Positions 8,096 through 15,310 of a stretch of 27,319 nt of DNA are shown one piece after another. Position numbers and translations under genes: made by a program. The notes beneath the pieces were generated by a model. It had not been told where the DNA came from and made no database searches. It saw only the letters and a list, made by a program, of their open reading frames with translations. Source of the DNA: a bacterium (GTDB lineage: Bacteria; Bacillota_I; Bacilli_A; RFN20; DUOF01); contig DUOF01000029.1 in NCBI GenBank assembly GCA_012839015.1, positions 1 to 27,319 of the forward strand, read 5' to 3'. Numbering within the stretch: position 1 is the first letter of the stretch; the number at the start of each line of letters is the position of its first letter.

Positions 8096-8429
8096 TTATG
8101 ATATCTTTGTTGAATTAATTAAATCAGTTAATTACTTTAATAACTTATATACCGATCTAAATATAAAAGATGAAAAACAGTTTCATAGTAATAGGAAAAA
8201 CATTGATCTTTCGATCCATGCTGTTAGTGAGATATCTAGTGTTGCTAAAGAAATTAATTATGCCATAATTGAACTTGTTAGCGATTTAGCAGACATCATA
8301 ATCCCCCTTATTAATTACTCAAACAAGCTAGTTAGTAAATATGGTACTTCTAACACTTATAAGCTTTATGACTTTATGAGTATAGAATTACCAAGACTAG
8401 CTAAAATACTAGAAAACATAGAAAAATAA
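8088..8429 (+). CDS. HepT-like protein with inactivated R-x4-H motif
   Basis: A 113-residue all-helical protein. The layout follows HepT/DUF86: two long helices, then a motif region, then a closing IELPRLAKILENI helix much like the HepT ending. At the motif, HepT proteins have R-N-x-L-V-H-x-Y; here residues 78-85 read S-N-K-L-V-S-K-Y, so Arg and His are both Ser while N, L-V and Tyr are kept. It should be non-catalytic, perhaps an antitoxin-like or structural partner of the large HEPN protein. The ATG at 8088, 8 nt after GGGGG, was chosen over a TTG at 8070. It overlaps the preceding stop by 8 nt. Confidence 0.62.
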   Translation: MSNYDIFVELIKSVNYFNNLYTDLNIKDEKQFHSNRKNIDLSIHAVSEISSVAKEINYAIIELVSDLADIIIPLINYSNKLVSKYGTSNTYKLYDFMSIELPRLAKILENIEK

Positions 8430-8448
8430 AACGAACTAATGTTCGTTT
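8429..8448. terminator. bidirectional terminator between HEPN cassette and gltX
   Basis: AAACGAAC and GTTCGTTT form a perfect 8-bp stem with a TAAT loop between two converging genes. On the minus strand TTTTATTTTT follows, a good U-tract for gltX; on the plus strand the tail AATTATTT is weaker. The stem overlaps both stop codons. Confidence 0.8.
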
Positions 8449-10105
8449 AATTATTTAAGAAGGTTTTGAATTTGATAAACCTTTTTTTAATGCTATCCTT
8501 ATCTAATAATTTTAATATCTCATATAGATCCGGAGTCTTTGTTTTAGAAGTAAGGGCAAAACGTATGTATTCGCATATAGTACCCACATGACCCTTAAAG
8601 GAGTCTTGATTATCTCTGTATTCCTTCATACTTCCAGCATATCCATGGTTTTGGGCTAATTCCTTTACCTTATTAAACCAGGTTTGTTTATCATCATCCT
8701 TGTCATAATACTTATCGATGTATTCGTCTAGGATACTAGTTTCATGCTCTAAATCTGCTTCATTGTTTTTAAATAGATCTTTTTCGTCTTTATCAAGATA
8801 TAACTCATCAAATAAATACCATATTTCTTCTTTTATATCTTCATAGGCAGAGATATCTTTTCTAGGCTTTTTAATATATCTCTCTATATTTAAAATATTA
8901 ATTGTGTGTTCCTTGTTTCTTTCGATGATACATGCAAATTCCTTGTCGTATTCTAGATAGTATTTTAGAGCACCGGCGTAGACTTCCTCACCACTTAGAC
9001 GACTAAAGTAAGTCTTACTAATATTGATAAGTTTGTCTAAATCAAATAGAGCACCACTTGCGTTCATCTTCTCAAAAGTAAAATTAAAATCCTTCAGTCC
9101 TTTATCCGGGTTTTGATTATACCATTCCTCAAAGTTGGTATTGGTCAGAGTCGCTAAGTATATTTTTACCGCTTCTTCTGGAATACCCTTTTGATGGTAA
9201 AAACTAATTGCAGATTCTGGGTCTTTTCGTTTTGATAGTTTCCTTCTTGATCCCCCATCGTTTTTAACTATTGGGGAAATATGGGCGTATTTTGGCGGTT
9301 CTAATTTGAAGGTTTGGAATAGTTGTAAGTGTACCGGGACTGAGGAAAGCCATTCATCTCCTCTTATTACATGTGTGGTACCCATCAGGTAGTCATCCAC
9401 TAGGTGGGCGAAGTGATAAGTTGGAATCCCATCCCCCTTCATTATTACTATGTCTAAATCATTCTCAGGAAATTCAACCTTTCCTTTTACTAGGTCCATG
9501 TGAGTTATTCTTCGATTGAAATCTCCAGGTGACTTTAACCTGATCGTGTATTTTTTCCCTTGTTCTAAGTTGCTTTGTATCTCTTCTAAAGTCAGATTTC
9601 TTCCAATAGCCCATTTGCCGTAGTAGCCAAGTCTTTCTTTATTAGCCTCTTGTGATTTTCTAATATTTTCAAGTTCTTCTTCACTACAAAAACACGGATA
9701 CGCTAAACCCTCCCTTATCAAGTGTTTGATAAAAGTTTGGTAGATCTCTTTACGTTCACTTTGGATATATGGACCGTATTCTCCACCGATAGTAGCCCCC
9801 TCATCAAAGTTGATTGAGTACTTTTTAAGATCATCTACGATTCCTTCGATTCCGTTTTCTACTTCTCTTTTTTTATCTGTATCCTCTATTCTAAGAAAAA
9901 CAACACCATTGGTATTCGCAGCGAAAGAACTAGATACAAAAGCAGAATATAGTGATCCCATATGGATAAAACCAGTGGGACTAGGGGCAAATCTAGTAAC
10001 AATTTGTTTCTTATCTAGGTTCCTACTTGGGTATTTTTCCCTGTAATACTCAATATCTTTAGTTATTTCTGGTAACAATAGATCTGCTAATAAATTATGA
10101 TTCAT
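8447..10105 (-). CDS. gltX: glutamate--tRNA ligase
   Basis: A 552-residue class I aminoacyl-tRNA synthetase that charges tRNA-Glu. The HIGH motif appears as HMGS (48-51) within FAPSPTGFIHMG, and the KMSKS loop as KLSKR (289-293). The catalytic GluRS features IEDTD, the YPCFCS segment, and the YHFAHLVDDYLMG-THVIRGDEW block are present. It is longer than the roughly 480-residue bacterial norm, with about 35 extra residues before FAPSPTG and an acidic C-terminal half; this matches a longer GluRS form known from clostridia. AAAGGAG lies 7 nt before the ATG. It has its own promoter and terminators on both sides, so it is monocistronic. Confidence 0.94.
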   Translation of the reverse strand: MNHNLLADLLLPEITKDIEYYREKYPSRNLDKKQIVTRFAPSPTGFIHMGSLYSAFVSSSFAANTNGVVFLRIEDTDKKREVENGIEGIVDDLKKYSINFDEGATIGGEYGPYIQSERKEIYQTFIKHLIREGLAYPCFCSEEELENIRKSQEANKERLGYYGKWAIGRNLTLEEIQSNLEQGKKYTIRLKSPGDFNRRITHMDLVKGKVEFPENDLDIVIMKGDGIPTYHFAHLVDDYLMGTTHVIRGDEWLSSVPVHLQLFQTFKLEPPKYAHISPIVKNDGGSRRKLSKRKDPESAISFYHQKGIPEEAVKIYLATLTNTNFEEWYNQNPDKGLKDFNFTFEKMNASGALFDLDKLINISKTYFSRLSGEEVYAGALKYYLEYDKEFACIIERNKEHTINILNIERYIKKPRKDISAYEDIKEEIWYLFDELYLDKDEKDLFKNNEADLEHETSILDEYIDKYYDKDDDKQTWFNKVKELAQNHGYAGSMKEYRDNQDSFKGHVGTICEYIRFALTSKTKTPDLYEILKLLDKDSIKKRFIKFKTFLNN

Positions 10106-10128
10106 ATTAAAACTCCTTTGACTAAAGT

Positions 10129-10157
10129 ATTATAACTTATTATTAACTAAATTTGAA
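10129..10157 (-). promoter_or_regulatory. gltX promoter
   Basis: On the minus strand TTCAAA (10157-10152), a 17-nt spacer and a perfect TATAAT (10134-10129), ending about 24 nt before the ATG. The -35 matches 4 of 6 consensus bases. Confidence 0.75.
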
Positions 10158-10167
10158 TACTCCTATT

Positions 10168-10188
10168 AAAAAAAGGTCTTTCGACCTT
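10168..10188 (-). terminator. terminator of the paralogue pair
   Basis: On the minus strand AAGGTC-GAAA-GACCTT, a 6-bp stem with a GNRA loop, runs directly into seven T residues. It begins 6 nt after the stop of the gene at 10195 and separates it from gltX. Confidence 0.9.
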
Positions 10189-10194
10189 ACTTTA

Positions 10195-10626
10195 TTATCT
10201 TGTGTATTCTTTATCCCACATTTTTTGTCTAACTTCTCTTAGTTTTCCAATTATCGTATCCCTTATATGGAAGGAATGGTATTCCTTACCATCATCAAGG
10301 GTATAACATAGTTGTCCAATAGAGTGCACTTTATCAGGTATAGTCTTTACACTAAGAATACCCTTTCTGTAACCATCAACAGTAACAAAACCAGTCCAAT
10401 TTTCTTTTTTGTCATATGTGCCAACCATTGCAAGTTTAGTTACAAAAGTATCTTGGCTCTCTACATATGAATAATAACGGGCAAGGTATTCTCTTGCATC
10501 GATACTCATTTTCTTGATTTCTTTTTTACTTGCTACTACGTAGTATGGTATCAGTTTTGGTCTTGAAGTATCTTCAAACAATTCCATGAACTGGTCATTT
10601 CTATAAACATCTATTAAAACATCCAC
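10195..10626 (-). CDS. unknown protein, paralogue of upstream neighbour
   Basis: A 143-residue soluble protein of no family I recognise. It aligns end to end with the preceding gene: both start MDVL-x-DV, share IP-[YF]-Y, a YL-x2-YY segment, a central V-D-G strand region, and a Y-x-LDDGK-x-YH box near the C-terminus followed by an R/K-rich helix. No signal peptide or membrane helix. The start is a GTG, fixed by GGAG 7 nt upstream and by the alignment with the paralogue. It is the second gene of a two-gene unit (29-nt gap) and ends at a strong terminator. The LDDGK-YH box could be a binding or catalytic site, but that is only a guess. Confidence 0.8.
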   Translation of the reverse strand: MDVLIDVYRNDQFMELFEDTSRPKLIPYYVVASKKEIKKMSIDAREYLARYYSYVESQDTFVTKLAMVGTYDKKENWTGFVTVDGYRKGILSVKTIPDKVHSIGQLCYTLDDGKEYHSFHIRDTIIGKLREVRQKMWDKEYTR

Positions 10627-10655
10627 TTTATCACTCCTGAAATGATTACTTTATG

Positions 10656-11111
10656 TTATCTGTTTTGCATTCTTTTATCGCGAGCATTAACTCTAGGTTC
10701 TATCTCACTAAACTTACTAGACATTCTGTCAATGATAAGATCATGTAGATGATAACTCTTTCCATCATCTAATTTATAACTTAATTGCTTACCACCATAT
10801 TCAGCTGCAGCAGGGACAACCGTGTATGAAATAAGTTTCTTTTTTGTTTTCTTATCTCCATCAACAAAAATTAAACTTCCCCATTGTTTGAACTCAGCTG
10901 GATTTTCTATCAATCCAACTTTACAAACATAATTGTTTTCATCTCCAGCCTTCACATAGTAATGTCTTAAATACGCTTGTGCTTGCTTACTAAGTTTAGA
11001 TACCTCTTCATCCGTAGCTATAAAGTAAAAAGGTATTTCGGTTGGTTTTTTCTTTACATCAAATAAATTTTGGTATTCTCCATATTCAAATACATCTAAT
11101 AATACGTCCAT
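10656..11111 (-). CDS. unknown protein, first of a tandem paralogue pair
   Basis: A 151-residue soluble protein, the tandem duplicate of its downstream neighbour (shared MDVL-x-DV start, IPFYF, YLRHYY, and Y-x-LDDGK-x-YH box). A longer frame begins at a GTG at 11120, but that GTG overlaps the SD AAGGAG, and the ATG at 11111 lines up with the paralogue start, so 11111 was chosen. Both genes carry the same AGGAGTGATA leader piece, a sign of duplication that included the ribosome site. The C-terminus is strongly basic (RVNARDKRMQNR). Function unknown. A palindrome sits at its promoter. Confidence 0.8.
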   Translation of the reverse strand: MDVLLDVFEYGEYQNLFDVKKKPTEIPFYFIATDEEVSKLSKQAQAYLRHYYVKAGDENNYVCKVGLIENPAEFKQWGSLIFVDGDKKTKKKLISYTVVPAAAEYGGKQLSYKLDDGKSYHLHDLIIDRMSSKFSEIEPRVNARDKRMQNR

Positions 11112-11131
11112 CTGTATCACTCCTTAAAAAA

Positions 11132-11163
11132 ATATTAACACTTTTTAGGTTGTATTTCAACCT
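11132..11163 (-). promoter_or_regulatory. promoter with palindromic operator, paralogue pair
   Basis: On the minus strand TTGAAA (11160-11155; 5 of 6 consensus), a 17-nt spacer and TAATAT (11137-11132) preceded by TG, an extended -10. AGGTTG-5 nt-CAACCT (11147-11163) is a perfect 6-bp inverted repeat covering the -35, well placed for a repressor. The hairpin is not followed by a T run, so a terminator is less likely. Confidence 0.6.
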
Positions 11164-11233
11164 GAAGTTTTTATATTTAAAACTATATTGGATGTGTGTT
11201 AGATAATGCTCACTTTTTTATATTTCTGTTTGT

Positions 11234-11905
11234 CTATTTTACCCTTAAATAGTGTTGTACTATCCCCCTTGTTATCGCCTTTGCTATTGAGCGTTGATAC
11301 TTTTCACTTGTCAGTTTATTTCTTTCATTAGGATTGGTTAGAAAGCCACATTCTACTATTACACCGTGATAATTTGTCTTTTCTAACAAATAGTAATCAT
11401 CCGTCTTTACTGTCTTATTTTTATTAGATAGATCATTTAGTTCCGTTTGAATACTTTCTGCTATTAATTTACTCTCATCACTACTTCTCTTATAAAACAC
11501 CTGTCCGCCGTGAACACTAGCAGAAGGGTAAGTATTGAGGTGGATACTAACAAACAAGTCTGGTTTACTATTATTAATGTTTTCTACCCTCTTTAGTAAA
11601 TCTTTTCTCTTCCTATTCTTATCATATAGGGTTGCCAGATCATAATCATCAGTCCTGGTTAGCAAGACATAAGCCCCCCTATTTGTTAGTTCTTCAAATA
11701 AATATCCGGCAATAAGTAGGTTTATTTCATCCTCTAAAACTGAGTCTACACCTGCTCCATTGTCTCTACCGCCATGACCTGCATCTATGTAGTACACCAT
11801 TCCAAATAACTGGTTGTTTTCCTGTATTGCATTGATATGAATTGAAACTGTAATAAGACTAATAATTAATATTAAAATAATGCCTATCTTAGAGTGTGTT
11901 TTCAT
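11234..11905 (-). CDS. N-acetylmuramoyl-L-alanine amidase (Amidase_3, CwlD-like)
   Basis: A 223-residue exported zinc hydrolase that cuts the bond between MurNAc and L-Ala in peptidoglycan. One N-terminal hydrophobic helix (about 5-26) acts as signal or anchor. The Amidase_3 zinc and catalytic residues are visible: His in DAGHGG, Glu in the LEDEIN helix, His in SIHLN, and the catalytic Glu in VECGFLTN. There are no SH3, LysM or other wall-binding domains, as in CwlD. The frame is open to 11950, but AGGTGA stands 4 nt before the ATG at 11905 and the signal helix follows at once. It lies just after a terminator, so it must have its own promoter, which I could not place. Confidence 0.88.
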   Translation of the reverse strand: MKTHSKIGIILILIISLITVSIHINAIQENNQLFGMVYYIDAGHGGRDNGAGVDSVLEDEINLLIAGYLFEELTNRGAYVLLTRTDDYDLATLYDKNRKRKDLLKRVENINNSKPDLFVSIHLNTYPSASVHGGQVFYKRSSDESKLIAESIQTELNDLSNKNKTVKTDDYYLLEKTNYHGVIVECGFLTNPNERNKLTSEKYQRSIAKAITRGIVQHYLRVK

Positions 11906-11928
11906 ATAATCACCTAATTTGTTATATG

Positions 11929-11954
11929 AAAAAAAGTGCCCTTTTAGCACTTTT
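11929..11954 (-). terminator. terminator ending the secA-secG run
   Basis: On the minus strand AAAAGTGC-7 nt-GCACTTTT followed by a total of seven T residues. It starts 20 nt after the secG stop and closes the long co-directional run. Confidence 0.85.
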
Positions 11955-11974
11955 CATTTCTTTGATTAATTAGT

Positions 11975-12205
11975 TTACTTGGCTACTAAGTGAATTATTA
12001 TAGCTAATAGGAAATATAGAATTCCTAAGAACATCGTAAACCTAATAATAATTACTTCCGGACCCCTTTCCTTGGTATCAGTAAATATATTTAGGTTGCC
12101 ACCCATTATCGCGCCACTAGCACCATCAGTTTTTCCACCTTGTAGCAGGGTAATAACTATTAGTAATACAGCAATTATTAAGAAGACAATATCTAGAATT
12201 ATCAA
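11975..12205 (-). CDS. secG: preprotein translocase subunit SecG
   Basis: A 76-residue membrane protein of the SecYEG channel that assists SecA-driven translocation. It has two membrane helices (about 2-20 and 55-74) joined by the conserved loop LLQGGKTDGASGAIMGG...KERG. Length is typical for Bacillota SecG. The start is a TTG at 12205, set by GGAGG eight bases upstream. It lies 19 nt after the exchanger gene and is the last gene of the secA-led run, placing two Sec components in one apparent transcript. Confidence 0.93.
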   Translation of the reverse strand: MIILDIVFLIIAVLLIVITLLQGGKTDGASGAIMGGNLNIFTDTKERGPEVIIIRFTMFLGILYFLLAIIIHLVAK

Positions 12206-12224
12206 TTTAACTTCCTCCTTCTTG

Positions 12225-13286
12225 TTAGGTTATTAATTTGTTTGAAAACCACATATAGAAGTATAACACAATTATTATAATATTTGGTAGTAAATATATT
12301 TTTTTATTAATATAATCTTTGCTTATTATCTTTAACAAGATTAGCAAGTATATAAATATTGCTATCTTAAATAAGTAATAGAAAGATAGATACGATTCAG
12401 ACATACTCACTAACTCTAGAGTAGACTCGCAGTAGTACATTACATCGCTAATCGCCAATATAAAAATATTAAGAAGATTAGAACCAAGTAATCCACCGAC
12501 AGCAATATTTGTTTGGTTTTTCTTTATCAAATAGAAGGCCGAACTTATTTCCGGTAAACCAGTACAAATAGCTAAAAGTAAGGCGCCAGCGAACGTCTGT
12601 CCAAGACCACGGCCACCTTCATTAGAAGGTGCAGCCATTAAATTAACAACCTTAGTAAGGGCTACAGTAGTTACTACTAAAACTAAAGAGGTAATAATTA
12701 ACCTTATTATAATTGCCTTTTTAGTTAAATTGGTGGAAACGTCTTCTTCGATTTCATTTTTACTTTCAAACATCCTATAAATAAAGAAACCATAGAAAAT
12801 AATAAAAAATAGAAATAACCAAGATAAATTAAATCCACAAATGATAATCGCATATGAAGTGAGCATTATGTGTTTGGTTTCTAAAAATACTAGAGTTGGT
12901 AGGTTTATATTTACAAATGCTAGAATATTGAATACTAATAAAATTATAATCATCTTTATATTTGTTTTACTAATGTTGTTAAACATATATTTAGAAACAA
13001 AAATAACATCTAAGACTATGAGCGATACAATAGTAAAAACATTGGCTCCTATAATGTTATTAAAGAACAATAATGGTTCGTCTATTCCTACCGAAGTAAT
13101 CGAGGTTACTAACTCTGGCAGTGCGGTTATCAAAGATAACAGGATTACGCTAAAAAATGTTGTTGCTAGTTTGCTCTTCTCCTTTAAATAAACGACGTAG
13201 CATGATGTTTTACTAGCACTAATAACAACTATCCCAGCAAGAATTATAAAAATAACGTATATAAAGTCTGTATAGAGTAAAGACAT
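12225..13286 (-). CDS. Na+/Ca2+ exchanger family membrane protein (CaCA, YrbG-like)
   Basis: A 353-residue membrane protein with about ten predicted helices. The two inverted alpha repeats that form the ion site are clear: first LITALPELVTS...NIIGANVFTI (about residues 53-87), second CTGLPEISSAF...GGLLGSNLLNI (about 240-273), each with the Glu in LPE and the G-[AS]-N motif. It is expected to exchange Ca2+ (or another cation) for Na+ or H+; direction and ions cannot be read from sequence. AAGGGG precedes the ATG; the gene follows uvrB by 44 nt and precedes secG by 19 nt. The C-terminal half after repeat two is hydrophobic but not conserved. Confidence 0.85.
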   Translation of the reverse strand: MSLLYTDFIYVIFIILAGIVVISASKTSCYVVYLKEKSKLATTFFSVILLSLITALPELVTSITSVGIDEPLLFFNNIIGANVFTIVSLIVLDVIFVSKYMFNNISKTNIKMIIILLVFNILAFVNINLPTLVFLETKHIMLTSYAIIICGFNLSWLFLFFIIFYGFFIYRMFESKNEIEEDVSTNLTKKAIIIRLIITSLVLVVTTVALTKVVNLMAAPSNEGGRGLGQTFAGALLLAICTGLPEISSAFYLIKKNQTNIAVGGLLGSNLLNIFILAISDVMYYCESTLELVSMSESYLSFYYLFKIAIFIYLLILLKIISKDYINKKIYLLPNIIIIVLYFYMWFSNKLIT

Positions 13287-13330
13287 ATATTCGCCCCTTG
13301 TAAATTGTATGAATTATTATCTAATATATG

Positions 13331-15310
13331 TTATAAACCAGCCTCAGCTTTAATTTCAAAGATAATATCTCTTAGCTCCGCCGCCCTTTCAAAGTCTAAA
13401 TCTCTAGCTGCTTCTTTCATTTGTTTTTCTAAGTCTTTAATGAAAGTTTCAGTTTGTTTTTTGGTTAGTTTTTTAGTCTTCTTACTGACGTATTCTTTCA
13501 AGTCTTCCTTAATCTTAAGTGGTTCTTTAATTGTCTTAATAATAGTTTTTGGCGTTATGTTGTTTTTAAGGTTATGTTCTATTTGAATTTTTCTTCTTCT
13601 GGTGGTTTCATCAAGCGCGATTCTCATTGAGTTAGTTATCGTATTGGCATACATAATAACTCTCCCATTAACGTTTCTAGAGGCCCTTCCGATTATTTGA
13701 ATTAAAGACTTGCTCGATCTTAAAAATCCTTCTTTATCAGCATCTAGGATTAATATAAGTGATACTTCAGGTATATCTAATCCCTCTCTTAGCAAGTTGA
13801 TTCCTACCAGAATCTCAAAAGTACCCTTTCTTAATTGATAAATAATCTCAGTTCTTTCTAGGGTTTTAGTTTCATTATGTAGGTAAGTGACTTTATAGTC
13901 TCTATCCTTTAGATATTGTGTCAAATCTTCTGCCATAGCAATAGTAAGTGTGGTTATTAACACACGTTCATTCTTACCTATTGTTGAATTAATCTCATTT
14001 ATTATATCATCAATTTGATTTTCTTTAGGTTTTACTTCTACGACAGGGTCTATAAGTCCAGTTGGTCTAATAATTTGTTCAACGACCTTGTTATTGACTT
14101 TTTCAAGTTCATAATCACCTGGTGTTGCTGAGACAAAAATAATATTATTTCCTTTTTCTTCAAATTCATTAAACTTCAGTGGCCGATTATCAAGTGCACT
14201 TGGTAATCTAAAACCATGTTCTACTAAAGTTTCCTTTCTAGATCTGTCCCCATTATACATCCCTCTTATTTGGGGAAGACTTACATGAGATTCATCGATG
14301 ACTAACAAGTAGTCATCTCCTAGATAGTCAAACAATGTGTATGGGGTCTCCCCTTCTTTCCTACCATCTATAATGGCGGAGTAGTTTTCAATCCCAGGAC
14401 AAACACCAAGTTCCCTTAATGATTCTATGTCGTGATTAGTTCTTTGTTCTAATCTCTGGGCTTCAAGTAGCTTACCTTCTTCATTGAAATACTTTAATCG
14501 TTCTTTTAATTCTTCTTTCATTTTTGGTATGGCTTCTAAAATACGCTCTCTTCTAGAACTATAGGCATAAGCCGGGTAAACGTGATATCTCTTATACGCT
14601 TCAATGACCCTCCCGGTAAGTGGATCTATCTTAGCAATTCTTTCTATTAGATCATCAAACATCTCTATCCTGATTAGATAATCACTTGAACTAGCAGGCG
14701 CTATCTCGATAGTATCTCCTCTTGCCCTAAAGGTGCCTGGAGATAAATCAAAATCATTACGGGTATATTGGGCTTCAACTAGTTTAGCAAACAAGTCCTG
14801 TCTCTCAATACGCTCATCAACTACTAAATCAAATACCAAAGAGTTGTATTCCTTAGGGTCACCTAAACCGTATATCGCAGCAACACTAGCCACGATTATA
14901 GTGTCTTTTCTCTCTATCGCGGAGTTAATCGCACTACTCCTTAGCATCTCTATATCCATATTAGTGACTGCATTTTTATCAATGTAAGTATCACTACTTG
15001 GTATATATGCCTCTGGTTGATAGAAATCAAAGTTAGAAACAAAGTATTCAACCCTGTTATGGGGAAAGAATTCTTTGAATTCCGCATAGAGTTGTCCTGC
15101 TAGAGTCTTATTGTGAACCATTACTATAGTAGGTTTATTAACTTTAGCGATTACATTAGAGATGGTAAAAGTTTTACCTGTGCCTGTGGCACCCAGTAAA
15201 ACTTGATAACGTTTATTTTGTTGTTCTATTCCGTGAATTAGTTGTGCGATTGCTCCTTCTTGATCGCCTTTAGGGGTAAACTCACTAACTAGTTCAAACT
15301 TCTTATCCAT
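13331..15310 (-). CDS. uvrB: excinuclease ABC subunit B
   Basis: A 659-residue DNA repair helicase-like ATPase that verifies lesions and loads UvrC in nucleotide excision repair. Walker A GATGTGKT (40-47), the beta-hairpin region YFVSNFDFYQPEAYIP, the DEXX box VIDESHVS, SATPGDYE, and motifs V/VI NLLREGLDIPE...IIGRASRN are intact, and the C-terminal UVR helix pair (LEKQMKEAARDLDFERAAELRD) ends the protein. Length is standard. Its ATG overlaps the protease stop by 8 nt (ATGGATAA). The expected partner uvrA does not follow; an ion exchanger does. Confidence 0.97.
   Translation of the reverse strand: MDKKFELVSEFTPKGDQEGAIAQLIHGIEQQNKRYQVLLGATGTGKTFTISNVIAKVNKPTIVMVHNKTLAGQLYAEFKEFFPHNRVEYFVSNFDFYQPEAYIPSSDTYIDKNAVTNMDIEMLRSSAINSAIERKDTIIVASVAAIYGLGDPKEYNSLVFDLVVDERIERQDLFAKLVEAQYTRNDFDLSPGTFRARGDTIEIAPASSSDYLIRIEMFDDLIERIAKIDPLTGRVIEAYKRYHVYPAYAYSSRRERILEAIPKMKEELKERLKYFNEEGKLLEAQRLEQRTNHDIESLRELGVCPGIENYSAIIDGRKEGETPYTLFDYLGDDYLLVIDESHVSLPQIRGMYNGDRSRKETLVEHGFRLPSALDNRPLKFNEFEEKGNNIIFVSATPGDYELEKVNNKVVEQIIRPTGLIDPVVEVKPKENQIDDIINEINSTIGKNERVLITTLTIAMAEDLTQYLKDRDYKVTYLHNETKTLERTEIIYQLRKGTFEILVGINLLREGLDIPEVSLILILDADKEGFLRSSKSLIQIIGRASRNVNGRVIMYANTITNSMRIALDETTRRRKIQIEHNLKNNITPKTIIKTIKEPLKIKEDLKEYVSKKTKKLTKKQTETFIKDLEKQMKEAARDLDFERAAELRDIIFEIKAEAGL

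Noticed and set aside
10106..10167. T-box or other riboswitch upstream of gltX
   Set aside because: Only about 60 nt lie between the terminator and the ATG, and they are filled by a normal promoter and SD.
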